Shown here in pieces: positions 29,030 through 37,461 of a stretch of 64,000 bases of DNA. The notes beneath the pieces were generated by a model, which worked only from the letters and a program-made list of their open reading frames with translations, searched no databases and was not told the DNA's origin. Positions within the stretch are counted from its first letter, which is position 1; every line of letters starts with the position of its first letter. The position numbers and the translations under genes are program-made. Origin of the DNA: Andreesenia sp964489735 (GTDB lineage: Bacteria; Bacillota; Clostridia; Tissierellales; Gottschalkiaceae); contig CAZBAL010000006.1 of the NCBI GenBank assembly GCA_964489735.1, forward strand, positions 17,046 to 81,045, given 5' to 3'.

Positions 29030-29361
29030 TTTAATCTCCCCTTTTATGGTATTGTTTTAATTAATAAGTTTCTATACTTACTTTTCATAGTTGGGATCCC
29101 CCAGTCCACAACTATTGTACAGCCTTAGACTGTATTTACATAATTTGTCTTGAAACTGAATTAACAGTATTTCAAGCTATCAATTTATATACCCAACACA
29201 TACTATACCAATCTAATTTTATTATATTAAAAAAATATAAGTAAATGATTATTCCTCTATATGTGTTGCAACCCTGCCTTTAGTATACATGAAAAAATTA
29301 AAATGAAAAATATGCAAAAGTATATAATTTCTCCTAAAAATCTCTACAAAAGTATATATTA
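29030..29361 (-). promoter_or_regulatory. Leader region of the SLH/BspA pseudogene, with two hairpins
   Basis: No gene is visible here. On the minus strand two stem-loops lie 35-60 bases or more before the ribosome binding site: ACAGTC/GGCTGT around a 3-base loop (29118-29132) and a 7-bp stem (29087-29093 with 29109-29115) enclosing a loop that contains the palindrome GGGATCCC. Downstream (in coordinates) are two copies of CAAAAGTATATA at 29315 and 29347, 32 bases apart. I do not recognise a known riboswitch class. Confidence 0.4.
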
Positions 29362-29437
29362 TAAAAAAAAGACATATTGCCTTTTGTACTTTGAAATGCC
29401 ATTTGTAATAATGACAACTCATAAGGTCAATATGTCT
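29362..29437 (-). terminator. pyrR terminator with large structured loop
   Basis: A 10-bp stem (agacatattg at 29370-29379 with caatatgtct at 29428-29437), prolonged by two G-C pairs next to a bulge, encloses about 45 bases and is followed on the minus strand by eight T. It begins two bases after the pyrR stop. Confidence 0.75.
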
Positions 29438-29438
29438 T

Positions 29439-29963
29439 CTAATCAAATTTTTCTTCTATTAAAACTTTATTATCTTCGCCTTCAATAATTACTTTTATTC
29501 GTTCGTTTCTCGAAGTTGGGACATTTTTCCCTACAAAATCAGGTCTTATTGGAAATTCTCTGTGACCTCTATCTATTAAAACTGCAAGTTGAACTTTTTT
29601 AGGCCTTCCATTATTGACTATAGCATCTAATGCGGCTCTAACAGTTCTTCCAGTGAACAATACATCATCTATCAATATGATAATTTTATCTTCTATATTG
29701 AAATCAAATTTGTATTTCTCGATTTTATCTCTGTCCACATCATCCCTATAAGCACTTATATCAATATACTCAACCTGCATATCCTTTCCCTCTATGGATG
29801 ATATTCTTTCACCAAGTTTTTCTGCAAAAGGTATCCCTTTACTTCTGACACCCACAAGTATGAGATCTGAAGTACCTTGATTCTTTTCCAGTATTTCGTG
29901 AGATAGTCTGGTTATTGCTCTTTCTATCGCATTATGGTCCATAATTAGTGCTTTTGTTCCCAA
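29439..29963 (-). CDS. pyrR: Bifunctional pyr operon regulator / uracil phosphoribosyltransferase
   Basis: PyrR belongs to the phosphoribosyltransferase family and in Bacillus binds pyr mRNA in response to UMP. The protein of 174 residues has AIERAITRLSHEILE, the PRPP loop IILIDDVLFTGRTVRAALDA, and the end motif IDRGHREFPIRPDFVGKNVPTS. The open frame extends far upstream over rluD, but the TTG at 29963, eight bases after AAGGTG, gives the family N-terminus. No pyr biosynthesis genes lie next to it, and I see no PyrR-binding attenuator in the 94-base leader. It follows rluD as in Bacillus. Confidence 0.95.
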   Translation of the reverse strand: MGTKALIMDHNAIERAITRLSHEILEKNQGTSDLILVGVRSKGIPFAEKLGERISSIEGKDMQVEYIDISAYRDDVDRDKIEKYKFDFNIEDKIIILIDDVLFTGRTVRAALDAIVNNGRPKKVQLAVLIDRGHREFPIRPDFVGKNVPTSRNERIKVIIEGEDNKVLIEEKFD

Positions 29964-30057
29964 TTTACTCACCTTCTTCAATCTAGTTTGCAAACAATAT
30001 ACATGGCTATATTCTACATTTATAAGTCCAATCAAATGAACACCATCGAACTTCTTA

Positions 30058-30960
30058 TTATTCCAGTATATTGACAATTCTCTTAAAATAATCCGGCATT
30101 TCAGTACTGAACTCCATATACTCACCTGTTCTTGGATGATCAAACCCTATTGTCTCAGCATGCAAAAGCTGTCCATCCAGCTTAAATTTCTGTTTTCTGA
30201 TTCCATACACAGGGTCTCCAACAATTGGATGCTTAATATAGTTCATATGAACTCTTATCTGATGAGTTCGACCAGTCTCGAGTCTAGCTTCAACCAGAGA
30301 ATAGTCTTTAAATCTCTTAAGAACCTTAAAGTGCGTGACAGCTCTTCTACCACCGTCAACCACAGCCATCTTTTTTCTATCAGATGTACTTCTTGATATG
30401 GGAAGGTCAATTTTTCCCGACTCCTCCTTGATTATCCCTTCTACAAGAGCAATATATTTTCTAAGTACAGTATGCTCTTCTATCTGTTTAGCAAGATTAA
30501 TATGTGCAAAATCAGATTTTGCTACAATCAGTAATCCTGAAGTATCTTTATCCAGTCTATGAACTATTCCTGGTCTTATTTCATCATCATTAACAGTTGA
30601 AAGACTATCCATATGGAATAGAAGCGCATTTACCAAAGTTCCAGACCAATTACCTTCTCCTGGATGAACTACCATCCCCTGAGGCTTAAATACAACTGCA
30701 AGATCTTCATCTTCATAAACTATATCAAGTTCAATATCTTCAGGTCCAATAACTATTTTCTTTTCATCTTCTAACTCGACTTCTATCTCGTCTCCTGATT
30801 TTATTATATGATTAGGTTTTATATTCTTACCATTTACTGAAACCTTCAGTGCTTTAATAAGCTTTTGAGCTTTCGATCTTGATAGGTTATCAACAGAGTC
30901 TGCTAGAAACGAATCTATTCTAACTCCATCATATTCAGATTTTAACAATACCTTTTTCAT
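30058..30960 (-). CDS. rluD: RluD-family 23S rRNA pseudouridine synthase
   Basis: The 300-residue enzyme converts uridines in rRNA to pseudouridine. It has an N-terminal S4 RNA-binding domain (VRIDSFLADSVDNLSRSKAQ), the catalytic motif PGIVHRLDKDTSGLLIVAK with the acting Asp, and GRTHQIRVHM toward the C-terminus. It corresponds to Bacillus YlyB; the exact target uridines cannot be told from sequence. The ATG overlaps the lspA stop, and pyrR follows. Confidence 0.95.
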   Translation of the reverse strand: MKKVLLKSEYDGVRIDSFLADSVDNLSRSKAQKLIKALKVSVNGKNIKPNHIIKSGDEIEVELEDEKKIVIGPEDIELDIVYEDEDLAVVFKPQGMVVHPGEGNWSGTLVNALLFHMDSLSTVNDDEIRPGIVHRLDKDTSGLLIVAKSDFAHINLAKQIEEHTVLRKYIALVEGIIKEESGKIDLPISRSTSDRKKMAVVDGGRRAVTHFKVLKRFKDYSLVEARLETGRTHQIRVHMNYIKHPIVGDPVYGIRKQKFKLDGQLLHAETIGFDHPRTGEYMEFSTEMPDYFKRIVNILE

Positions 30961-31412
30961 TAAAACTCCTCTTTTCCCATAAGAACAACATATGATAAAA
31001 TAATAGTTCCAACCACGACCGAAATATCAGCTATATTGAAAACTGGAAAGTCATAAAACTCTCCAAACTTCACATCAATAAAATCAATAACATAACCATG
31101 TAAAACTCTATCTATAAGATTACCAATTGCTCCACCTACTATTAAATTAAGCGAATACAGAGTCAGTCTCGAAGTCTTTTTTATTACCTTCTTAGAGTAT
31201 ACAGTAATACCAATAATTATAATTGTAGTTATCAAAATGAAGAAAAATCTCTGGTTTTGAAGAATACCAAAAGCAGCACCTGCATTTTCCACATATGATA
31301 AGTTCAAAAACTTTCCAATAAGGTGTATACTCTCTTTGCCTTTTAAAGTATTAACCGCAATATATTTAGTTATTTGGTCTATTATGACTATTAAAATAAA
31401 CACTAAGTTCAT
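30960..31412 (-). CDS. lspA: Lipoprotein signal peptidase (signal peptidase II)
   Basis: LspA is a membrane aspartic protease that cuts lipoprotein signal peptides. Its 150 residues form four membrane segments. The conserved motifs are present: DQITKYI at the N-terminus, ENAGAAFG near residue 42, GNLIDRVLHGYVIDFID with the first catalytic Asp, and FPVFNIADISVVVG with the second. It is in the conserved lspA-rluD-pyrR series. Confidence 0.97.
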   Translation of the reverse strand: MNLVFILIVIIDQITKYIAVNTLKGKESIHLIGKFLNLSYVENAGAAFGILQNQRFFFILITTIIIIGITVYSKKVIKKTSRLTLYSLNLIVGGAIGNLIDRVLHGYVIDFIDVKFGEFYDFPVFNIADISVVVGTIILSYVVLMGKEEF

Positions 31413-31425
31413 ATAATATACCCCA

Positions 31426-31869
31426 CTATTTATTAGATAAATTCTGCTGTACGATTTTTACAATATCAGCTATATAGTCCCCTATTATAGGAATCGAAAT
31501 CATACTTTGTAAAACGTATAGAACCAAGGCTGCCAAAATCGTGAACCCAATAACAGTTCCAAAACCTTTTGCCATACCCATAAGGAAATTGATGAAAAAA
31601 AGTCTTTTCTTATTGTTTACTAAATCGAGATATTCCTGAAGCCTATTTCTTTCCATCTTTTCTGCTATATCATTGAGCTTGTCCGCGAGAATATACATGT
31701 CCGTTTTTTCATTATCCATTGACTCCAGAATTTCATCTACCTTCTCGATTCTCTTTTCAATTCTCTTTCTTTCACCTTCGTTTTCCTGAATTCTATCTTC
31801 TATTTTATTGTATTCTCTTCTGTACCCATCATGTTTGGATCTGATTCTATCACGTACTTTTGTCTTCAT
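31426..31869 (-). CDS. DUF5665 family membrane protein with coiled coil
   Basis: The first 70 or so residues are highly charged and predicted to form a coiled coil (KIEDRIQENEGERKRIEKRI). The second half matches DUF5665 as I remember it: LQEYLDLVNNKKRLFFINFL, then a glycine-rich membrane hairpin (MGMAKGFGTVIGFTILAAL, VLYVLQSMISIPIIGDYIAD). Function is unknown. The frame permits TTG at 31872 or ATG at 31869; the ATG is better spaced. It lies between ylmH and lspA, where Bacillus has divIVA; the coiled coil is not DivIVA-like in sequence. Confidence 0.8.
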   Translation of the reverse strand: MKTKVRDRIRSKHDGYRREYNKIEDRIQENEGERKRIEKRIEKVDEILESMDNEKTDMYILADKLNDIAEKMERNRLQEYLDLVNNKKRLFFINFLMGMAKGFGTVIGFTILAALVLYVLQSMISIPIIGDYIADIVKIVQQNLSNK

Positions 31870-31918
31870 CAATTTTGATCACCAACCTCATGTTTGTTAA
31901 AAACTACATTTAATTCTA

Positions 31919-32713
31919 TTATTTTAGCTTTTTAACTCTATATCTGAGTTTTCCTTTTTTGCTCATTCCCAGATAATCATCCACTTTAGCCCTTCCAAAA
32001 CCTCTAACTGACACTAAACTGCCTATCTCTACCTTTGTATTTTTAGATTTTATTGGTCTAAAATCCAATTTCACTCTGTCTGACTCAACTAAAGCACTTG
32101 ATTTTGACCTGGATAAATTGTATATCTCAGAAATAACATTGTCTAATCTATCAGAAGATACAGTGATGATTTTCTCCTCAAATTCACTTTCAGGTAAAAC
32201 TATATCAGAGAAGTCTATTTCTCTGACCGACACTGTTTCCTTTCCTATTTTATCCAGATTTGCAACGAGATATCCAAGTATATCTGTGTGAATCATTACG
32301 TATGCCCTATCATCAAATGATAGAATATCTCCAATTTTTTCTCTCACGATTCCTTTACCGAGTATAGATCCCAAATAGTCACTATGTGATGACCTGTTGA
32401 ACTTGAAGTTTCCCTTTATTTCTATTGCAGTTACAGGTTTTTCTTCGATGTTCTCGTATTCCAAATAATCCGGATACATTATAATACTCTTTCTTTCTGC
32501 ATCCTCATATCCACCTTCAAATGTATACGATATTCCATCTATTCTGTTAAGTATTGATTCTGATAATTTCCTCTGATATGGATTTAAAAAGTCAGTAAAC
32601 TCAACAGAATAATTTTTCAGACTGATAGATATCTTATCTATCAGTCTATTCATCGCATCTATCTGTTCCTGATCGGTTATATGATTAGTGAGTAGTTCTT
32701 TATCTAAATACAT
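31919..32713 (-). CDS. ylmH: YlmH-family S4-domain RNA-binding protein
   Basis: The protein of 264 residues has the family's N-terminal domain and a C-terminal S4 RNA-binding domain (DNVISEIYNLSRSKSSALVE, VEIGSLVSVRGFGRAKVDDY). YlmH lies in the division-associated sepF cluster of Firmicutes and has been linked to large-subunit ribosome rescue together with RqcH, which is also encoded in this window. ATG at 32713 is chosen over TTG at 32722 because AGGA is nine bases from it. Confidence 0.92.
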   Translation of the reverse strand: MYLDKELLTNHITDQEQIDAMNRLIDKISISLKNYSVEFTDFLNPYQRKLSESILNRIDGISYTFEGGYEDAERKSIIMYPDYLEYENIEEKPVTAIEIKGNFKFNRSSHSDYLGSILGKGIVREKIGDILSFDDRAYVMIHTDILGYLVANLDKIGKETVSVREIDFSDIVLPESEFEEKIITVSSDRLDNVISEIYNLSRSKSSALVESDRVKLDFRPIKSKNTKVEIGSLVSVRGFGRAKVDDYLGMSKKGKLRYRVKKLK

Positions 32714-32724
32714 TTTTATCAATC

Positions 32725-32985
32725 CTAAAGTCTGCTTAAAACAATGCTTCTAATAATATTAATAATAATTATTGCTACCAGTGGAGAAAAGTCAATTGCG
32801 CCAGTACTGATTCCCAAGCTGTTCATTAATTTTCTGACTGGGTGTAGGATAGGCTCTGTAAATCCATAAAGTATTTCTGTAAATGTATTAGGTCTTTGAA
32901 ACATAAAGCTTGCAAAGCTTCTTATTATTATTGCCCATACAAGTATATTAGTAAATATCATAAAAGCGCTCTTAAAAATTACCAT
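32725..32985 (-). CDS. YggT family membrane protein
   Basis: This 86-residue protein carries a single YggT domain: an N-terminal membrane segment (AFMIFTNILVWAIIIRSF), the conserved loop YGFTEPILHPVRKLM, and a C-terminal membrane segment (FSPLVAIIIINIIRSIVL). It matches YlmG in Bacillus. The family is linked to cell division or membrane organisation, but the mechanism is unknown. It lies between sepF and ylmH with two bases between it and the latter frame. Confidence 0.93.
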   Translation of the reverse strand: MVIFKSAFMIFTNILVWAIIIRSFASFMFQRPNTFTEILYGFTEPILHPVRKLMNSLGISTGAIDFSPLVAIIIINIIRSIVLSRL

Positions 32986-33018
32986 ATTATTGCTCCAAAT
33001 CTATATAGTCTTATAATC

Positions 33019-33057
33019 AGATATAAGAGTATCTGACGATACTCTTATATCTTTTTA
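33019..33057. terminator. 14-bp hairpin between sepF and yggT
   Basis: A perfect 14-bp inverted repeat (33019-33032 and 33039-33052) with a 6-base loop is followed by TTTTTATAT on the plus strand, although both flanking genes are on the minus strand. On the minus strand it lacks a T-run, so it may only slow or partly end sepF transcripts. Confidence 0.55.
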
Positions 33058-33135
33058 TATATTTATTACATTTTAATAGTTTGCAAATCGATACAATCTC
33101 AGACTTAGCTATAATATCATGCTATCAGTCTAAAA

Positions 33136-33633
33136 TTATTGTTTTTGCCAACGAAAGATTCCTCTGCTAGAGATCTCTTCCGAAAGTTTTTTAGAATCAA
33201 CTTGTACATTGCTAGGAGCCATTACAAAAATATCTTTCGCTACTTTCTGCATGCTTCCATCAAGCGAATATACTGCACCACTTAAGCAGTGAAAAACATT
33301 CGACTTAAGTTCATGCTCTAATCCCAGCATATTTATTACTATGATCTTACCTGCTCTCAACTCATCAATCATAGTTGTAACCTCATCATAAGCTTCAGGC
33401 TCATAAATCATAACTTTAACATTTTTCGAGCTGCTGCTAGCTTGTCTAGAAGCTCTGATATTTATTACTTTATCATCAGTTCTATCTAATCTAATGTCAT
33501 CATAAGAGCTGTCTACCGAACTCTCTCTTTCATCTTCAGTTACTGCTTCACTCTCATATTCATAGAAATCCTCTTCATCATCCAGCTCTCCAAAACCAAT
33601 AAACTCCTTAAATCTATCTAATACTCCTGACAT
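33136..33633 (-). CDS. sepF: Cell division protein SepF
   Basis: SepF anchors and bundles FtsZ at the division septum. The 165-residue protein has an N-terminal membrane-binding helix (SGVLDRFKEFIGFGE), an acidic disordered linker, and the SepF core from about residue 70 with KVMIYEPEAYDEVTTM, the AGKIIVINMLGL strand and FLSGAVYSLDG-type segment. It lies downstream of yggS, the usual ylmE-ylmF pair. Confidence 0.96.
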   Translation of the reverse strand: MSGVLDRFKEFIGFGELDDEEDFYEYESEAVTEDERESSVDSSYDDIRLDRTDDKVINIRASRQASSSSKNVKVMIYEPEAYDEVTTMIDELRAGKIIVINMLGLEHELKSNVFHCLSGAVYSLDGSMQKVAKDIFVMAPSNVQVDSKKLSEEISSRGIFRWQKQ

Positions 33634-33652
33634 CTCTCTTCCTCCTCATTTA

Positions 33653-34363
33653 TTAAAACGTTTTAGAATAATCTCTAGCTCCAAAAATTGCTGTGCCAAC
33701 TCTAATCATATTAGAGCCTTCCTCCAAAGCAATTTTATAGTCATTAGTCATACCCATAGATAAGTATTTCATATCTACATTTTTAATATCAAGTCCAGCT
33801 ATTTCATCATATAAGCTTTTAAGCTTTTTGAATACTGGTCTCGTATCCTCTGGATCTTCTTCATGAGGAGCCATAGTCATAAGACCTCTGACTCTGATAT
33901 GATCCATATCTTCTATTTTTCTAAGAAAATCTACAACTTCTTCAGGAGAGAAGCCTCCTTTGGTCTCTTCTCCAGACACATTGACCTGTATCAACACATC
34001 CATTACTGAATTCGCACTTTTTGCCCTTCTATTTATCTCTTTGGCTAAGCTCATTCTATCTAATGAATGAATCATTTTTACTTTGTCAATTAAAAATCTA
34101 ACCTTATTGGTCTGGAGGCCTCCAATCATATGCATATTGTAGTCGCCCTCAAGAGAATCCATTTTTCGCTCTATTTCCTGAACTCTGTTCTCACCTAAGT
34201 CTTTTGCTCCAAGTGAAATAGCTTCATTTGCAACATCAATGTCAACTGTTTTAGATACAGCTATAAGTGTTATATCTTCTCTTTTTCTTCCCTGTTTTGA
34301 AACAATCTTTTCGATTTCATCATTAATTCTATCCAGATTTTCTTTTAAATCTATATTGGACAT
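33653..34363 (-). CDS. YggS-family pyridoxal 5'-phosphate homeostasis protein
   Basis: The 236-residue single-domain protein has the fold of alanine racemase and binds pyridoxal phosphate. The lysine motif ITLIAVSKTVDID is near residue 29, LGENRVQEIERKMD near residue 56, MHMIGGLQTNK near residue 76, and the phosphate-binding LSMGMTNDYKIALEEGSNMIRVGTAIFG near the end. It corresponds to Bacillus YlmE and lies directly before sepF. Confidence 0.96.
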   Translation of the reverse strand: MSNIDLKENLDRINDEIEKIVSKQGRKREDITLIAVSKTVDIDVANEAISLGAKDLGENRVQEIERKMDSLEGDYNMHMIGGLQTNKVRFLIDKVKMIHSLDRMSLAKEINRRAKSANSVMDVLIQVNVSGEETKGGFSPEEVVDFLRKIEDMDHIRVRGLMTMAPHEEDPEDTRPVFKKLKSLYDEIAGLDIKNVDMKYLSMGMTNDYKIALEEGSNMIRVGTAIFGARDYSKTF

Positions 34364-34390
34364 TACAACAACTCCTTCTTTATTTTATGC

Positions 34391-35695
34391 TTAGTTAATT
34401 ATATTGTTCTCTTTAGCTAAAGAACCATACCTTAACACTTCATCATAAGTTTTTAGAGTACGAACATCCTTTACTTTACCATCAATTGTAGCTCTTACCA
34501 ATTCTGTCTCTTCTTTTTTAACTATCGCATAGTCTTTATCTCTGTAAATAATATTCACAGGACAAAATCTTACTATGCCGCTTATATCCTTCACAAATAC
34601 ACCTACTGTATTGCCTTCTCTAGTTACGATCGAAGTACTAGGAACCTTAAGTCCGTAATATGTATCTTTTTCGACTTTAGCTTTAACATACCTCAAATCT
34701 AATACTTCATGTAATCTCTGATCGAATTTAAGAAGCAAAAGCATTTCTCTGTCATTCTCCTTCGTATCGACCAGTTTGCCAGATAAGTTAATATTCGTAC
34801 TCGGTATTGTAAAGTTAACCGTATTTTTCGTATCTAAATATCGTTTATAGTCGATATTGGCTTTGACTAAAGCATACCAAGATGTATTGTCTACAAACCT
34901 GATAGACTTGTATCTCGTATTTAGATTTTCTTTACGCTTTGATTTTTCATACGAACTCGCTAAACTATTGAATTTATCAAAATCAATTTTTTCTATATTT
35001 TTCAATGACAGTTCTTTCTCAAAATCATCGGTTTTACTTGAGAACAGACCTGAAACTTCCGCTTTATAACTCTTGTTCCCCAATCCGGAATCTTTCAATA
35101 TCCTATCTCTATTCTTCTCTAGTGAATTTATTTTTTCTTCAAAAAAAGCAATGCTATTGTCACTATGTTCCAATATGTCTTTTTTGACTTTGTCAGCTTT
35201 TGAAGTTTGATCTTCTCCTAATGCAGCTTTAAGTTTTTTAATATATGCATCGATATCTTCTTCTGATCTCTCATCAGTACCAATATAGTATTTATAATTT
35301 TCAAAGAGATCATTATATAAATCAATCTTTTCCGACAGTGTTTTTAATTCATTCTTCTGTTCATCATTAGGTAAAATCCTAGCAGTTGCAAACACTTCTC
35401 CTTTTGCAACTTTTTCGCCATCTTTGAATTTAAATTTGAGATTTTCGCTGCTCACTTTTTGAACATGTTCATCCATGACAATGAAAGCATCTGCAAATTC
35501 TTCATCCCTATAACTCTCTTCCACTACGGTAACCGTAGGCAAGTTAGATGATACAACAGAAACAATTCCCTTTATAATAACAAAGAAAAAAATTAAAGCA
35601 AGAGAAGCTAAAAAAACGATTCTTCTTTTGACAAATATAGCTTTTGGTTTTGACTTTCTTCTCTTTCTCGCGGTTCGTCTTGAATTTTCTTCCAC
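34391..35695 (-). CDS. HlyD-like membrane protein of the sepF cluster
   Basis: The 434-residue protein has a basic N-terminus, one membrane segment near residues 26-46 (RRIVFLASLALIFFFVIIKG), a biotinyl/lipoyl-like beta region (KFKFKDGEKVAKGEVFA), a helical hairpin at about residues 105-245, and a C-terminal beta-rich part. This matches the HlyD-like proteins often found next to yggS and sepF in Clostridia, thought to be envelope proteins. No ABC transporter partner is adjacent, so an export role is not supported. The start is GTG at 35695 behind GAGGTGA. Confidence 0.8.
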   Translation of the reverse strand: MEENSRRTARKRRKSKPKAIFVKRRIVFLASLALIFFFVIIKGIVSVVSSNLPTVTVVEESYRDEEFADAFIVMDEHVQKVSSENLKFKFKDGEKVAKGEVFATARILPNDEQKNELKTLSEKIDLYNDLFENYKYYIGTDERSEEDIDAYIKKLKAALGEDQTSKADKVKKDILEHSDNSIAFFEEKINSLEKNRDRILKDSGLGNKSYKAEVSGLFSSKTDDFEKELSLKNIEKIDFDKFNSLASSYEKSKRKENLNTRYKSIRFVDNTSWYALVKANIDYKRYLDTKNTVNFTIPSTNINLSGKLVDTKENDREMLLLLKFDQRLHEVLDLRYVKAKVEKDTYYGLKVPSTSIVTREGNTVGVFVKDISGIVRFCPVNIIYRDKDYAIVKKEETELVRATIDGKVKDVRTLKTYDEVLRYGSLAKENNIIN

Positions 35696-35821
35696 GACGA
35701 ATCACCTCATAGCTATATTATGTGATTTGATTGTAATACACTTAAGTATTATTATATCATAAATATTAATTTAGTATACATAATATTAATACAATCTAGA
35801 GATATGAATTGCATAATAATT

Positions 35822-36844
35822 CTACCAGTTTACATCGTTTTCATCTAAAATTTCTTCCATCTCAAACTTCTTGCTTCTCGTCATTAATCGTTCAAGTGCC
35901 TCCTGAACGTTCCCGTCATTAAATATTACATTATATAGTTCATTCGTAATGGGCATATCAACATCATATTTTTTTGAAAGTTCATAAGCAGCCTCTGTGG
36001 TTTTCATACCTTCAACTACCATTCCAATTTCTTCCGATGCCTTTTGTGATGTCAATCCCTGCCCCATAAGTATACCTGCTCTTCTATTTCTACTGTGCAT
36101 ACTAGTACAAGTAACTATCAAGTCTCCCATACCAGCCAGTCCGGAAAATGTCGGTCCAGATGCACCTATCTTAAGACCTAACTTTGTGATTTCAATGAAT
36201 CCTCTGCTCATCAAAGCAGCTTTAGTATTATCCTGATATCCGAAACCATCTGAAATTCCAGCAGCCAATGCTATTATGTTCTTTAAAGCACCTGATATCT
36301 CAACCCCAATTAAGTCTGGGTTTGTATATACCCTGAATCTTTTTGTCATAAAAACGTCCTGAATTTTTTCAGCTACGTCTCTTTTTTCAGCTGAAGCAAC
36401 AATCGCTGTAGGCATATCCAGTCCAACCTCTTCAGCATGGGATGGGCCTGAAAGTATTCCGTAACTGCAGTTAGGCAGTTCCTGCTCTACTATTTCTGAA
36501 ATTCTGTAAAGGGTTCCTATCTCAAGCCCTTTTGATACATTGACAACAATACTGCCACTCTTAACTTTATCTTTTATCTTTTTGAATACAGATCTGCAAG
36601 ATTGAGTTGGAACTGCAGAAACAATAAAATCTGTATCTTCAAAAATATCTAAAGAGTCAGTACACACTAAGTTTTCAGGCAGATCCACACCAGGTAAATA
36701 TTTCTTGTTCTCCCTGCTATCATTTATAAGCTTAACTTGTTCTTTGTCTCTAAGCCACATCTTAACATTGTATCCTTTATTTGCTAAAAGACGTGCGAGG
36801 GCTGTTCCCCAGCTACCTCCACCTAATACAACTACATTATCCAT
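35822..36844 (-). CDS. gpsA: NAD(P)-dependent glycerol-3-phosphate dehydrogenase
   Basis: GpsA reduces dihydroxyacetone phosphate to sn-glycerol 3-phosphate for phospholipid synthesis. The 340 residues show the Rossmann motif VVLGGGSWGTALARLLA, VVNVSKGLE, LSGPSHAEEV, the catalytic lysine region GALKNIIALAAGISDG, and AGMGDLIVTCTS. It lies directly downstream of plsY, which uses its product. Confidence 0.97.
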   Translation of the reverse strand: MDNVVVLGGGSWGTALARLLANKGYNVKMWLRDKEQVKLINDSRENKKYLPGVDLPENLVCTDSLDIFEDTDFIVSAVPTQSCRSVFKKIKDKVKSGSIVVNVSKGLEIGTLYRISEIVEQELPNCSYGILSGPSHAEEVGLDMPTAIVASAEKRDVAEKIQDVFMTKRFRVYTNPDLIGVEISGALKNIIALAAGISDGFGYQDNTKAALMSRGFIEITKLGLKIGASGPTFSGLAGMGDLIVTCTSMHSRNRRAGILMGQGLTSQKASEEIGMVVEGMKTTEAAYELSKKYDVDMPITNELYNVIFNDGNVQEALERLMTRSKKFEMEEILDENDVNW

Positions 36845-36854
36845 AACCTAACCC

Positions 36855-37460
36855 CTAATCCATTTTTTTCGTAAATTTATTTTCCTCTCCAGCTAATAAC
36901 CTTCTAATATTTTCTCTATGTCTATAGAGCATCATAGCAAATATTAGAAAAGACATTATTACAAGATTTATCCCACGTTCCTTATAGTAAAAAACAGTGT
37001 TAAAAATAAACCAAAGTCCTGTTGATGTAAGTGCTCCAAGTGAAACATACTTTGTTCTGGCTATTATCAGAAGTCCTATTATAATAGCTGCAAGGGTAGA
37101 AACAGGTGTAATCATAAGAGCTACGCCTATACTTGTAGCTACACCTTTTCCGCCCTTGAATTTGAGAAACACCGGCCAGTTATGTCCTATTACGACAAAA
37201 AGACCAGCAGCCATTCCACCAATATCACCTGCGAGTTTATAGCCTATCAGAACTGCAATCGTACCCTTTAATAAGTCCAAAAGAAGAGTGGCTATAGCAA
37301 TTTTTTTACCAAATACTCTAAGTGCATTCGTAGTTCCCGCATTATGACTGCCATGTTCCCTTATGTCTTTTTTTGTAATCAACCTTCCTAAAATGTATGA
37401 TGTCTGAAAGTTACCCAACAGGTATGCTATGACAATACTAAATAATAATTCCCTGCTCAT
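36855..37460 (-). CDS. plsY: Acyl-phosphate glycerol-3-phosphate acyltransferase
   Basis: PlsY is an integral membrane enzyme that makes lysophosphatidic acid from acyl phosphate and glycerol 3-phosphate. The 201 residues carry five membrane segments and all three family motifs: GSHNAGTTNALRVFGK, the GHNWPVFLKFKGGKGVAT segment, and a C-terminal RHRENIRRLLAGEENKF. It lies between der and gpsA, a der-plsY-gpsA order common in Firmicutes. Confidence 0.97.
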   Translation of the reverse strand: MSRELLFSIVIAYLLGNFQTSYILGRLITKKDIREHGSHNAGTTNALRVFGKKIAIATLLLDLLKGTIAVLIGYKLAGDIGGMAAGLFVVIGHNWPVFLKFKGGKGVATSIGVALMITPVSTLAAIIIGLLIIARTKYVSLGALTSTGLWFIFNTVFYYKERGINLVIMSFLIFAMMLYRHRENIRRLLAGEENKFTKKMD

Positions 37461-37461
37461 A

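Noticed and set aside
29439..30143. A 234-residue PyrR with an N-terminal extension
   Set aside because: The extra codons overlap rluD and do not match PyrR; the TTG at 29963 has a proper site and gives the normal length.
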